In this document: piece by piece, positions 54,504-63,285 of the stretch
How the letters are laid out: each line of letters starts with the position of its first letter
How positions within the stretch are numbered: the stretch's first letter is position 1
Origin: Minicystis rosea
GTDB taxonomy: Bacteria > Myxococcota_A > Polyangia > Polyangiales > Polyangiaceae
Length of the DNA stretch: 64,000 nucleotides
Direction of reading: 5' to 3'
Assembly: GCA_001931535.1 (NCBI GenBank)
Contig: CP016211.1
Span: forward strand, 8,107,703 to 8,171,702
Made by a program: the position numbers and the translations under genes
The notes under the pieces: generated by a model
Seen by the model: the letters and a program-made list of their open reading frames with translations, nothing else
Databases searched by the model: none
What the model was told of the DNA's origin: nothing

Positions 54504-55272
54504 TCTCCCCTCCCCCGTCCTCTCCGCCCTCGCCGTCGCAACAGCCCTCTTCGCGCTCTGGCTCCTCAGCTCGCGCTTACGCGACGCGAGCATCGTCGAC
54601 ATCTTCTGGGGCACGGGCTTCGTCATCATCGCCTGGGTCACGCTCGTCACCACCGCTCACCCCACCTCCCGCGCCAAGCTCGCTGTCCTCCTCACCACGC
54701 TTTGGGGTCTACGTCTCACCGCCTATCTCGCGTGGCGGAACATCGGCCGCGGCGAAGATCCGCGCTACGTCGCCATGCGCCGGCGCCACGGAGACAAGTG
54801 GCCCATCCGAAGCCTCTTCATCGTCTTCGGCCTCCAAGGCACCCTCATGTGGATCATCTCGCTCCCCGTGCAATCCGCCGTCCGCGCGCCCGCCCCCACG
54901 GCGCTCGGTCCGCTCGATGTCGCCGGCGCCGCGCTGGTCCTCCTCGGCATCCTCTTCGAAGGCATCGGCGACTTGCAGCTCGCCCTCTTCAAAAAGGATC
55001 CAGCCAATCAGGGACGCGTCATGGATCGCGGCCTCTGGCGCTATACACGACATCCCAATTACTTCGGCGACTTCCTCGTTTGGTGGGGCCTCTTCGCCGT
55101 AGCCGCCGCGAGCGGCGCATACTGGACGGCGCTCTCCCCCGCGCTGATGTCGTTCCTCCTCCTCCGCGTCTCGGGCGTGACCTTGCTCGAAAAATCGATG
55201 CGCGGGCGCCCCGGATACGATGATTACGTGCGCCGCACGAGCGCCTTCTTCCCCCGGCCGCCGAAGGCGTGA
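54496..55272 (+). CDS. DUF1295 / steroid 5-alpha-reductase-like membrane protein
   Basis: 258 residues with about six membrane helices (LSALAVATALFALWLLSSRL, GTLMWIISLPVQSAVR, LDVAGAALVLLGILFEGIGD) and the family signature RGLWRYTRHPNYFGDFLVWW followed by KSMRGRPGYDDYVRRTSAFF at the C-terminus. Members are NAD(P)H-dependent membrane reductases related to isoprenylcysteine methyltransferases and sterol reductases; substrate unknown. The start overlaps the acyltransferase by eight bases. Convergent with the extensin-like gene. Confidence 0.9.
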   Translation: MLDLPSPVLSALAVATALFALWLLSSRLRDASIVDIFWGTGFVIIAWVTLVTTAHPTSRAKLAVLLTTLWGLRLTAYLAWRNIGRGEDPRYVAMRRRHGDKWPIRSLFIVFGLQGTLMWIISLPVQSAVRAPAPTALGPLDVAGAALVLLGILFEGIGDLQLALFKKDPANQGRVMDRGLWRYTRHPNYFGDFLVWWGLFAVAAASGAYWTALSPALMSFLLLRVSGVTLLEKSMRGRPGYDDYVRRTSAFFPRPPKA

Positions 55273-55291
55273 TGGCCTGACGCCTGCGCGC

Positions 55292-55996
55292 TCAAGGCGC
55301 CTTGGGCGGCGCGGAGAGCAGGTGTCCCTCTTCGAAGATTTGCACGAGCCGCGTGGGCGACATGTCGAAGTGAAAATGGTTGTTGTGCCCGGGGTATCCA
55401 GGCCCGAGCAGCACCCGGAACACGTCTTCTCGGGCGATGAGGCGGAGCGCCAAGGTCCGGAGGAAGCGCGCGTGCACCGCGGCGTGCCCCGTCTTCTTCC
55501 CCCAGTGCTTGAGCACCCGCACCTCGAAGCCGTTGGCAAAGGCCTTGTCGAGCCCGGCCGGGAGCGTCGCCCCTTTGGCGATGTGTCCGAAATCGAAGCC
55601 TTCGATGTCGATCGCATTCCCGAGCGCGTGCTCGCTCAACCACCCAGCGTGCTCGCGCATGCGCCGGCAGCCATAGCCCCCCAAGTGGGCGATGCGCTCC
55701 GGCGCGCGCCCGTAGACCTCGACGGCGACATCACGCACCACGCGCTCGAAGGCCGCGAGCCGCGGCTTCATGCCCGTGTAAATCAACACATGGGGCTTGT
55801 AGCGAAGCACGTCGCCCCAATAGGTCTCCAACGTCACCTCGGGACACGCGAGGTCCCCTTCCGGCGCCTCGCGCGGGAGGGAATCGAGCGGATACGGCGG
55901 CTCCTTCGGCGGATCCGCGCGCACCGGCGAAGCGAGCGCCGCCGCCAGCGCCGTCGCGAGCATCAGAGTCGCCATCACCGAGAGACGCCGCGCCAT
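55292..55996 (-). CDS. Secreted extensin-like / M15-type peptidase domain protein
   Basis: 234 residues. Signal peptide (MATLMLATALAAALASPVRA) and an extensin-like C domain: LGGYGCRRMR, LSEHALGNAIDIEGFDFG, GPGYPGHNNHFHFDMSP. The SEHxxGxAxD and HxHFD elements are the zinc ligands of the DacA/VanX/M15-like fold, so a murein-cleaving peptidase is the likely role. Start at MARRLSVMATLML; a longer N-terminus would spoil the signal peptide, and TACGAT ends eight bases upstream. Confidence 0.85.
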   Translation of the reverse strand: MARRLSVMATLMLATALAAALASPVRADPPKEPPYPLDSLPREAPEGDLACPEVTLETYWGDVLRYKPHVLIYTGMKPRLAAFERVVRDVAVEVYGRAPERIAHLGGYGCRRMREHAGWLSEHALGNAIDIEGFDFGHIAKGATLPAGLDKAFANGFEVRVLKHWGKKTGHAAVHARFLRTLALRLIAREDVFRVLLGPGYPGHNNHFHFDMSPTRLVQIFEEGHLLSAPPKAP

Positions 55997-56004
55997 CGAC
56001 CCCG

Positions 56005-56010
56005 ATCGTA
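56005..56010 (-). promoter_or_regulatory. TACGAT -10-like box before extensin-like gene
   Basis: TACGAT ends eight bases before ATG 55996. Confidence 0.5.
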
Positions 56011-56067
56011 GCCGAGGCGCGCGCCGCGCGCCGCGGAACCTTTCATCGAAGAGGCACGAGCGCCTCC

Positions 56068-56739
56068 TCACCCACGGACGGACCGGGCGCGGCCCGCGGC
56101 CTTCTTGGCCGGCGCGCGCGTACGCGAGACCTGCGGCGCGTGCGCCTCGGCCCGCGGCGGCGTGCGCAGGCCGTCGACGAACATCGCCGTGAGTCGGCGC
56201 ACGCGCGCCGGATCCGCAGGCGTCTGCCGCGCCGCGAGGGCGATGGCGATGACCATGCAGTCCACGTCGCCGACCTCGACCTCGGCTCGAATCTCCCCCG
56301 CCGCCTGCGCGGCCTCGAGGAGACGCGTGGTCATCGCCGTCATGTCGTGACAGCTCGGCGTGTCGCAGCGGAGCACGTCCTGGAGCGAGATATCGAGGCC
56401 GCGGTACGTCCGCGCCAGCTCCACGAGCGCGCCCAAGATCTCTTCGAAGGCCGCCGCCGGCGTCTCCGACCCGACGAGCGACTCCCCCTTCTCGCGGACG
56501 CTGCGCATCCGATCCGCGAGCGTCGCCGCGAGCAGCGCCTCACGCGTGGGGAAGTGCCGGTAGAGCGTGCCAATCCCCACCTGGGCTTGCCGGGCGACGT
56601 CATCCATCGACGCGTCGATGCCGTGCGCGGCGAACACGGCGTCCGCGGCGACGAGCAGCCGCGCCCGGTTCCGCTGCGCGTCCGCGCGGAGCGCCGGCTC
56701 GGATTCCCCTGTTTTGCTGCTCTTCGACGGCGTTTTCAT
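56068..56739 (-). CDS. TetR-family transcriptional repressor
   Basis: 223 residues. N-terminal HTH: NRARLLVAADAVFAAHGIDA, SMDDVARQAQVGIGTLYRHF, with the TLYRHFPTREALL element; C-terminal helical ligand domain (YRGLDISLQDVLRCDTPSCH) and a basic Arg/Lys/Ala tail after about residue 195. AAGAGGT upstream fixes ATG 56739. Divergent from a Gfo/Idh/MocA oxidoreductase, with two palindromes in the intergenic region, one between -35 and -10 of the oxidoreductase promoter. Likely represses that gene and itself. Confidence 0.9.
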   Translation of the reverse strand: MKTPSKSSKTGESEPALRADAQRNRARLLVAADAVFAAHGIDASMDDVARQAQVGIGTLYRHFPTREALLAATLADRMRSVREKGESLVGSETPAAAFEEILGALVELARTYRGLDISLQDVLRCDTPSCHDMTAMTTRLLEAAQAAGEIRAEVEVGDVDCMVIAIALAARQTPADPARVRRLTAMFVDGLRTPPRAEAHAPQVSRTRAPAKKAAGRARSVRG

Positions 56740-56746
56740 GAACCTC

Positions 56747-56775
56747 TTGCAAAACGGAGGATGCCTCCGTATTAG
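56747..56775 (+). promoter_or_regulatory. Promoter TTGCAA-17-TATTAG for the oxidoreductase gene
   Basis: TTGCAA (56747-56752) and TATTAG (56770-56775) with exactly 17 bases between; the spacer is occupied by the first operator palindrome. Confidence 0.65.
56754..56770. promoter_or_regulatory. Operator palindrome 1 (TetR)
   Basis: ACGGAGG-atg-CCTCCGT, perfect 7-bp arms. Lies within the promoter spacer, so binding would block RNA polymerase. Confidence 0.65.
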
Positions 56776-56776
56776 A

Positions 56777-56796
56777 AACGGAGCAAGTCTCCGGTT
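56777..56796. promoter_or_regulatory. Operator palindrome 2 (TetR)
   Basis: AACGGAG-caagt-CTCCGGTT, same half-site ACGGAG/CTCCG as palindrome 1 with a longer spacer. Centre-to-centre distance is about 24 bp. Confidence 0.6.
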
Positions 56797-56897
56797 ACGA
56801 ACGAGCCTCGACGTGTGCCCTTCATCACGGAGCACCACGCCGGAGGCCACGCGGAGCTCCATTCACGAAGCGCCTTGGGCGCAAGCAAGGAGGAGAG

Positions 56898-57995
56898 ATG
56901 AGCACATCGACGGTGTCGAAGCGGATTCGTGTGGGCATCATCGGCGCGAGCCCGAGCTGGGGTTGGGCCACGCACGCGCATTTGCCCGCGCTGAAAACGC
57001 TGCCTTCCTACGAGATCACCGCCGTCAGCACGACCAAGCAAGAGAGCGCCGCCGAGACCGCGCGCCGCTTCGACGTGCCTCACGCGTTCGGCTCTTCCGC
57101 TCCGCTCATCGAGCATCCCGAGGTGGATCTCGTGGTCGTCTCCGTGCGCGCGCCCGAGCACGCGCCCCTCGTGCGCGCAGCCATCGCCGCCAAGAAACAC
57201 GTGCTCTGCGAGTGGCCTCTCGGCGTCTCCACGGCCGAGACCATCGAGCTCGCGAGCCTCGCGGAGAAGGCCGGCGTGCGCACCGCCATCGGCCTGCAAC
57301 GCCGCCTCGCGCCGGGCGTGCGTTACCTCCGCGACCTCATCCACGAAGGCTACATCGGCAAAGTGCGCTCCGTGTCCCTGCGGATCAGCGTGCCATTCCT
57401 CGGCGCCACGAGGCCGCGCGCCTATGCGTACACGGCCGACGTGAACAACGGCGTCAACGCGCTGCACACCGTGGGCGCGCACTTCCTCGACACCGCGCTC
57501 GCCGCCGTCGGCGACATCGCGAGCATCTCCGCGGTGATCGCGCGCCAATTCGACACCACGACGATCATCGAGAGCGGCGAGGCCATCCCCGTCACGGCCC
57601 CCGATCAAGTGGTGTTGAGCGGAACGCTGGCGAACGGCGCCGTCCTCGCCGCCCATTTCGAGGCCGGCAAGCGTAATGGATCGGAGATCACCTGCACCAT
57701 TACCGGCACCGAAGGCGATCTCCTCCTCTCCGCCGATCTCACCGTCTCCGGCGCCCAAGGCGACGGCAATCCGCTCACCCCGCTGCCCACGCCCGAGGGC
57801 TATTTCTGGTCGACGAAAGGGACGCTCTCCGACGACGCACACCAGATGGGCGAGCTTTATGCGGCCTTCGCCCGCGATCTCGCCGAAGGCACCAAGCTCG
57901 CGCCGACGTTCGCGGACGCCGAGTCGTTCCATCGCCTCCTCGCGACGATCGAAGAAGCTTCCGCCACCGGACAGCGCCGCAACTGGAAGGGTTGA
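56898..57995 (+). CDS. Gfo/Idh/MocA-family NAD(P)-dependent oxidoreductase
   Basis: 365 residues. N-terminal Rossmann fold (RVGIIGASPSWGWATHAHLP), VDLVVVSVRAPEHAPLVRAA and HVLCEWPLGVSTAETIEL (position of the EKP motif, here EWP), then the alpha/beta C-terminal domain with GVNALHTVGAHFLDTALAAV. Oxidises or reduces a sugar, inositol or similar substrate with NAD(P). The start follows AAGGAGGAGAG directly, one of the strongest ribosome sites of the window. Probably controlled by the divergent TetR regulator. Confidence 0.9.
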   Translation: MSTSTVSKRIRVGIIGASPSWGWATHAHLPALKTLPSYEITAVSTTKQESAAETARRFDVPHAFGSSAPLIEHPEVDLVVVSVRAPEHAPLVRAAIAAKKHVLCEWPLGVSTAETIELASLAEKAGVRTAIGLQRRLAPGVRYLRDLIHEGYIGKVRSVSLRISVPFLGATRPRAYAYTADVNNGVNALHTVGAHFLDTALAAVGDIASISAVIARQFDTTTIIESGEAIPVTAPDQVVLSGTLANGAVLAAHFEAGKRNGSEITCTITGTEGDLLLSADLTVSGAQGDGNPLTPLPTPEGYFWSTKGTLSDDAHQMGELYAAFARDLAEGTKLAPTFADAESFHRLLATIEEASATGQRRNWKG

Positions 57996-58010
57996 GCGCC
58001 GGCGCGCTCA
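57993..58010. terminator. Bidirectional hairpin containing both stop codons
   Basis: TGAGCGC-cggc-GCGCTCA, perfect 7-bp arms. The first three bases are the stop of the plus-strand oxidoreductase and the last three, read on the minus strand, are the stop of the convergent lipoprotein. Confidence 0.6.
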
Positions 58011-58571
58011 TTGGATCTCGATGGGGATCGAGATCGAAGGGGCATCCGGACAATCGTGGTTGAGCATGGCCACGCGCGCCACGATGTGGGCCATCGTGCC
58101 TTTGGGGACATCGCTGCTGACCGTGATGGAGCCGGGCGCATCCACGCTGGTGCACGGCAAGATGGCGAAGAATTGCGCCCCTGATTCGACGGTGATGCCG
58201 GCGACATCGGAGGTGAACGTCACGGCCGGGTAATACGAGAAGCCTTTGCCAGCGATCTCGTCGAGCGAGACATCGATGGTCCCCGTCTCGCCGGGCGCGA
58301 GCTTGCTCGTGCCATCGGGCCCTTTCACCACGGGGCTCGTCACCGTCATGACCGCCAGATCGGCGCACGTCGGCTCTTGGAAGCCGGCGTCCAGATCTTC
58401 GGGCTGCACCACGCACGGCGTCGATCCACCGGCGCTCGCGCTCGTGGTGGTGCCGGCCGAGGTGCTTTCGAACGCTCCCCCCGCACCCGAGGTGCTGCCG
58501 CCGGTCGTGTCGATCACCTCACCACCACACGCCGCGAGCGCCGCCACCGCCGCGAGGAGCCGCTTTCCCAT
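58008..58571 (-). CDS. Lipoprotein of unknown function
   Basis: 187 residues. Signal peptide MGKRLLAAVAALAACGGEV with lipobox ALAAC, Gly/Ser/Thr linker, then a beta-sandwich-like domain with four Cys (CVVQPEDLDAG, CADLAVMTVTSP, LPCTSVDAPG, NHDCPDAPSI). The strands KGPDGTSKLAPGETGTIDVS and YYPAVTFTSDVAGITVESGA suggest an immunoglobulin-like fold. Exposed to periplasm or surface. TACCCT ends six bases before the ATG. Confidence 0.75.
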   Translation of the reverse strand: MGKRLLAAVAALAACGGEVIDTTGGSTSGAGGAFESTSAGTTTSASAGGSTPCVVQPEDLDAGFQEPTCADLAVMTVTSPVVKGPDGTSKLAPGETGTIDVSLDEIAGKGFSYYPAVTFTSDVAGITVESGAQFFAILPCTSVDAPGSITVSSDVPKGTMAHIVARVAMLNHDCPDAPSISIPIEIQ

Positions 58572-58577
58572 TTCGTC

Positions 58578-58583
58578 AGGGTA
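58578..58583 (-). promoter_or_regulatory. TACCCT -10-like box before lipoprotein
   Basis: TACCCT ends six bases before ATG 58571. Confidence 0.4.
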
Positions 58584-58650
58584 TCGCCCTCAGGCGTCGA
58601 ACGGAAAGCGCGCCCGACATCCGGACGCGCTTTCCGGCGGCCTCGAGGTC

Positions 58651-61600
58651 TCAAGGCGCGAGCAAGGCCGGCTGCCCCGCGATCCCCACGGCGATGCGGG
58701 AGGGCGCACCGCGCAGCTCGTCCACGACGTGGAACTCGCTGCCGTAGTTCTTGCTGAGCCACACCTCGCAACCGCGCGAGTACTCGTCGAAATATTGATA
58801 CTTGGACGAGAACTCCAGGCACGTTTGATAAGCCACCTTGGCGCGCCGCCTATCGGGCTCGCTGGCCCCGTCGATGCCCTCCGTGTAAGCGCCGAGGACC
58901 TCTTCGTATCCAGGCTGCCGCCATTGCGAGGGGATGGGCGCGGCGCGGAACTCGGCCACGAACTTCCCCCACATCTGGCCCACGCGCGCGCCCGAGGCGA
59001 TAACCCAGCGCGGCGGGGGAGCGGGCTTGAGCTCCACCACCTTGCGATACTCGCGCTCCGCTTCCTCGATGGCCGGCCGCTTCTTCTTGATCCAATCGGA
59101 GACCTTGCCGTTGATGTGCGCGAGCACGTCGGCGCGCTGGCCGCTGCCTTTGTAGACGGGGAAGTGAATGACGTCGACGGCCCGCCGCTTCTGCTCGGCG
59201 GCGAAGAAGATGGCCTCTCCCACCGCGGTGAGCAGCTTGCCGAGACGGCGCGTCTCGTCTCCGCCCGAGGCTTGGAGCTTGGCCAGCACGGCCGCCGGAT
59301 CACGGTACAACGATCGCACCTTGGCATATTCGGCCGCGGCGCCGCTCTCGCCGCCGTTCCGCGAGAGCACGCGTCCCAACATGGCGTGCGCTTGAATCTG
59401 CACGTCGATGGCGCCGCTGCGATCGATGTCGCTCATCGCGCCCGAAAGGCGCCGCCGCGCCCGCTCGTAGTCCTCGTGCTCCGCGTAGTGGGCGCCGATG
59501 GCAAAGGCGATGTGCGCCGCCCGCGCCGGGTGCTTCCCGCGATAACCATGCTCGAACTGATCGGCGTCACGGATCGCCAAATCCTCCTGCCCCAGCCCGA
59601 GCCGAAGCACGATGGCGTCCTCCAGCGCCTCGGGGGCCTTGTCGTCATTCGCGCTGTCGTGCGCGAAGCGCTCGTACCACGCGGCCGCCTCGTCGTAGAC
59701 GGCGATGGCCTGGTAATTGGCCCCGATGTCGCGGACCGTCTTGCGCGCGAGCGGCGTGCGCTCGAGGTTGTAGCGCGGCTCGAGCATGATCTTGCGCACC
59801 GCGATGGCCTTGGCCACGAGGCGCGCCGCCTGGAAGGCGCGGGCCGCGTTGAAGAGCACTTGATCCATGCGCTCGCACGCAGGCTTCTTGGCTTCGCACG
59901 CCTCCTTGCCATACGTGTTCCAGATTCGGAGATAGGCATTCGCCGCCTCTTCCCACTCCTTCGCATGCTCGCCGGAGGCGCCGTCGCCGAGCTGCTTCAC
60001 GCGCGTGTCGATGACCTGCCAATCCACGTCGCGCTGGATCTTGGCGAGCGTCCCGCACTGATCCGCGTTGCTCCTGCCCTTCTCGCCCGCGCAATGCTTC
60101 TCGATGATCTCCGGCAGATCCCGAGACATGTCCTCCATGCACACGGGCGTGCCGTGCGAGCCCATCACGTTGAGCGCTTCCAGGTAGAGCTGGGCCGCGA
60201 CGATGCCGGCCTCGTGATCGGCATGCGAGAGCGCCACGCCGCGGAACGCCGCCGCCGCTTCGGGCCAATGGTGCGCCTCGAAATAGGTGCGGGCGCGCGC
60301 AAAAGCCACGTCGACGTAGTTGTCGTAAGCGGTCTTGTCGGCGCGGTTCGGCTGGGCCACGCACAAGAAGCGATCGAACGAGGCCAGCATCGCCTTCTGC
60401 TCCGAGGTGAGCTCGCGCGGCGTGATCGCCCCCGCATCCGAGGCCACGCGGCCCGGACGAGCTGCGCCCGCGGCGAGCACCATTCGCTGGTAGCACTGCG
60501 CCGAGGCATAGGACGACTCCACCGCGAGCGCCCCGCGCGGATCCTCCTCGACCACCGCATCGAACGCGGCCCCGCAGCGCGCCCAATCCTTCTGCGCATA
60601 ATAGAGATCGGCGCGCGCCATCTTCACCTTGAGGAGCGTCGGCCAATCCTCTTTGACCACGCGGGGGAACTCGAACTTCGCGAACTCCGCCGACGTGAAG
60701 CGCTTCACCAGCTTGTCGTAGAGATCGGCGGCGTACCGCAGCGTCTCCGGCGCCATCGTGCCGCGCACGTCGCCCGATCCCACCGCCTCCAGGTGCCAAA
60801 TCATGGCCGTCTCCACCGCCAGAGAGGCCGTCTGGTTGGCGCAGGCCCGCTTCACCTCCTCGGGGTGCCCTTCGCTCTGGAAACGCTGCTCGAGCTGGAG
60901 CTGCCGGTCGAGCTCCGCCTTGGCAGCGGCCTTGTCGCCCGTCTTCAAGGCCAGCATCGCTTCGGTGACGTGCGCCTGGTACTCGCAGGATTTCGGGCCC
61001 TTGTCGCGCTTTTGCAGATCGCGATAGAGCTCGATCCCATCCTGGTATTTGCCCACGTCGAGGTAGCCCTGCCCGAGATCGGCCATCCAGCGATAGGTGC
61101 GCGTGCTCTCGTTGGAGGCGTCGCCGGAGAGCGGATGGATGAAGTCGTAGGCTTTGCGCGGCTCGCCGGCCTGGGCGAAGAGCGGGATCATGTCCCTCCG
61201 CGCCGAGACCGCGAGCTGATCGGCGTTGGGGAGCTTGGGAAATTGCAGGCCGATGTCGATGGTCTTCTTCAGCTCGCTGATGGCCTGATTCAAATCACCC
61301 TTGTTCCAATAGACGTACGCGAGCTTGTAGTGGGCATACCCGAGCACCTTGTTCTCGGGCGCCGGAAAGCGGGTAACCTCCTTGTAGGACTGCTCGGCGA
61401 GCGCCCACTTGGCCGGATCGCCCTGGGCCTCTTGAAAGAAGAGCTCTCCGAACGCGAGATACGCCGTGGGCACGTATTTGGAGGTGGGCGTCGTTTGGAT
61501 CAATTCGAGGTAGGCTTTGCGCGCCTGGGGGAGATCGGCGGCCTGCTCGTATTCGTAAGCGAGGTTGTAGAGGGTCTCGTCGAGGCAGCCCGACGAGGTC

Positions 61601-62208
61601 GCAGGGCTCGTGCCCGCGACCTGGCAATAACGCGGATAGTCGAGCTTGAGCTGCATGTAGTTCTTGATGGCCGCTTGGCGCGAGGCAGTCTCCACCTTCG
61701 CGGCTTTGGCTGCCTCGGCGAGCAGCCCGGCGACCTTGTTCGGGTCCTTCCGTTTGGCCTCGTCGGCCTTCATGCCGAGCTCGATTTTCTTGCGAAAACC
61801 GGACGTCTCCAGCTCCACATAGCTGTCGGCGAGGCGGCGGAGGAGGCGCGGGCGATCGGGGGATTGCGCGCCCGTCGACGAGAGGAGGCTCTCCAACCCC
61901 TGAATCTCGGTGACCAGCAGTTGAATGGTGCGCACGCCGGCGAGGCCGCGGCGCAGCTCCACGGCGCTGAGCTTGGGATCGGGCGCGGAGGGGGCTTTGG
62001 CAGCGGGCTTTTCCGGCGGCGCCACCTTCCCTACCGCGAGAGGAGAGTGCTTGTGGCCCGCGCCTTCGAGCTTGATGCCCGAGCAGGTGGAGAGGGCCTC
62101 CGTGACCTTTGGAGGAATGCACTTGTCCGCGGCAGACGCGAGGGGCGGCCCCGCGGCGAGGATCGCCAAGGACGTGGGGATACACGCGAGCAAGACTCGT
62201 TTCAGCAT
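58651..62208 (-). CDS. Large secreted TPR-repeat protein
   Basis: 1185 residues. Signal peptide (MLKRVLLACIPTSLAILAAG, cleavage after ASA near residue 29), then mostly TPR-type helical pairs over more than 1000 residues (for example YNLAYEYEQAADLPQARKAY, YAHYKLAYVYWNKGDLNQAI, AIAVYDEAAAWYERFAHDSA, AGIVAAQLYLEALNVMGSHG), with scattered Cys in the central part. Comparable large periplasmic TPR proteins of myxobacteria act in the gliding/envelope machinery (AglT/PglI type), but I cannot place this one firmly. AGGTGAGAG five to six bases before ATG 62208 decides the start over the GTG at 62217. Confidence 0.82.
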   Translation of the reverse strand: MLKRVLLACIPTSLAILAAGPPLASAADKCIPPKVTEALSTCSGIKLEGAGHKHSPLAVGKVAPPEKPAAKAPSAPDPKLSAVELRRGLAGVRTIQLLVTEIQGLESLLSSTGAQSPDRPRLLRRLADSYVELETSGFRKKIELGMKADEAKRKDPNKVAGLLAEAAKAAKVETASRQAAIKNYMQLKLDYPRYCQVAGTSPATSSGCLDETLYNLAYEYEQAADLPQARKAYLELIQTTPTSKYVPTAYLAFGELFFQEAQGDPAKWALAEQSYKEVTRFPAPENKVLGYAHYKLAYVYWNKGDLNQAISELKKTIDIGLQFPKLPNADQLAVSARRDMIPLFAQAGEPRKAYDFIHPLSGDASNESTRTYRWMADLGQGYLDVGKYQDGIELYRDLQKRDKGPKSCEYQAHVTEAMLALKTGDKAAAKAELDRQLQLEQRFQSEGHPEEVKRACANQTASLAVETAMIWHLEAVGSGDVRGTMAPETLRYAADLYDKLVKRFTSAEFAKFEFPRVVKEDWPTLLKVKMARADLYYAQKDWARCGAAFDAVVEEDPRGALAVESSYASAQCYQRMVLAAGAARPGRVASDAGAITPRELTSEQKAMLASFDRFLCVAQPNRADKTAYDNYVDVAFARARTYFEAHHWPEAAAAFRGVALSHADHEAGIVAAQLYLEALNVMGSHGTPVCMEDMSRDLPEIIEKHCAGEKGRSNADQCGTLAKIQRDVDWQVIDTRVKQLGDGASGEHAKEWEEAANAYLRIWNTYGKEACEAKKPACERMDQVLFNAARAFQAARLVAKAIAVRKIMLEPRYNLERTPLARKTVRDIGANYQAIAVYDEAAAWYERFAHDSANDDKAPEALEDAIVLRLGLGQEDLAIRDADQFEHGYRGKHPARAAHIAFAIGAHYAEHEDYERARRRLSGAMSDIDRSGAIDVQIQAHAMLGRVLSRNGGESGAAAEYAKVRSLYRDPAAVLAKLQASGGDETRRLGKLLTAVGEAIFFAAEQKRRAVDVIHFPVYKGSGQRADVLAHINGKVSDWIKKKRPAIEEAEREYRKVVELKPAPPPRWVIASGARVGQMWGKFVAEFRAAPIPSQWRQPGYEEVLGAYTEGIDGASEPDRRRAKVAYQTCLEFSSKYQYFDEYSRGCEVWLSKNYGSEFHVVDELRGAPSRIAVGIAGQPALLAP

Positions 62209-62442
62209 GTCTCTCACCTCGCCGCGCGCACGGATCGAGCGCCGCGCCCGCGGGGAAACACGCGTACGGACACGCCCATGAGGGCACGAGATCCGCGCGC
62301 AGGAGGATGGACGGACGGGATTCCCCGTCGATGAAGGACGCCTGATCGCGGCGCGTCCGTTGAGACCGGCGAGCGGCCCGGACCTTGGATCGAGAGACGA
62401 CGAGGTGTGCCGAACGGTCAGGACAGGCGCAGGGCCTCAGCG

Positions 62443-62504
62443 CAACGAAAGCGGGCGAAGCGTATCCGCTGGCCGGCGACGCGGAGGTCTACCGGGCTTG
62501 GCGC
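62443..62504. mobile_element. Truncated, diverged copy of the MITE-like element
   Basis: Starting with CAACGAAAGCGGGCGAAGCG, this stretch aligns with bases 50161-50222 of the 160-bp element with about six substitutions over the first 54 positions. The outer 8-9 bases are altered and no left end was identified. It ends next to the stop codon of the adjacent lipoprotein gene. Confidence 0.65.
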
Positions 62505-63143
62505 TCAGGGCTTGGCGGCGTCGGGGAGGAGCGAGAAGGTGCCGACGGTGTCTTGGACCTCGCGGAGGATCTCCACACGTTCGGCGTCGTTCGCGTAAAA
62601 CGCGCTGTAATGGAAGATGATCACCTTGTCCGGCGCGGGCTGCGTCGCCAGGAAGATCGCATCCTCCTTTCGTCCATCCGCGGAGGGCGCGGTCACGTAG
62701 AAGCCCAGCATCTGGCCGCCGCCCTTCTGCTCGGCCGTGAGCCGGGCGTAGTCGCCTTCGAGCCCATTCTGCGCGCGATTCCTGATCACGGTCTTCAGCC
62801 GGCCCCGGAGATGGGACTCGAGGTTGATGGGCGCGTGATTCGGGCTCTCGTACGTGAGCACGCTGAGGATGTAGCGATTCGGCATCGAGGCCGCGAAGAA
62901 GGGGTGTTGCTCGTCGCACTGGAACCTCCACTCTCCACGCGCGGGGAGAACGAAGGTCAGCTTTTGCCCGGGCGACGTCACGCGGATGCCCGGTTTGCCC
63001 GACGCGAGCTGAGCCGGCTCCCCCACCTTGCAATTCGCGAGGACGCCCGACGGCGCATTGGGATCCTTCGCCCAGGGGATGACCTCGGGCCCGCCGCACC
63101 CCGAGATCAGAATCGCGCCGGCGAGGAAGGGTACGAAGCGCAT
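62505..63143 (-). CDS. Lipoprotein of unknown function
   Basis: 212 residues. MRFVPFLAGAILISGCGGPE with lipobox ISGC, then a beta-rich N-terminal half (RVTSPGQKLTFVLPARGEWR, MPNRYILSVLTYESPNHAPI) and a helical C-terminal part (SAFYANDAERVEILREVQDT). No catalytic motif. The stop codon falls at the end of a diverged MITE-like sequence. Divergent from a small acidic protein gene across 142 bases. Confidence 0.75.
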   Translation of the reverse strand: MRFVPFLAGAILISGCGGPEVIPWAKDPNAPSGVLANCKVGEPAQLASGKPGIRVTSPGQKLTFVLPARGEWRFQCDEQHPFFAASMPNRYILSVLTYESPNHAPINLESHLRGRLKTVIRNRAQNGLEGDYARLTAEQKGGGQMLGFYVTAPSADGRKEDAIFLATQPAPDKVIIFHYSAFYANDAERVEILREVQDTVGTFSLLPDAAKP

Positions 63144-63285
63144 GCTGGATTCGGAGGTCTGCACCGACAGAGCAAACGCAGATGGCTCCCTTCGTGTCAA
63201 GCGCCTCACCCTTTGCGCGGTCGGACAGGCAAAGACCGAGGAAGGCTGGACACGCATGGCCCGACTGGGCAATTGTCGCCGCACC

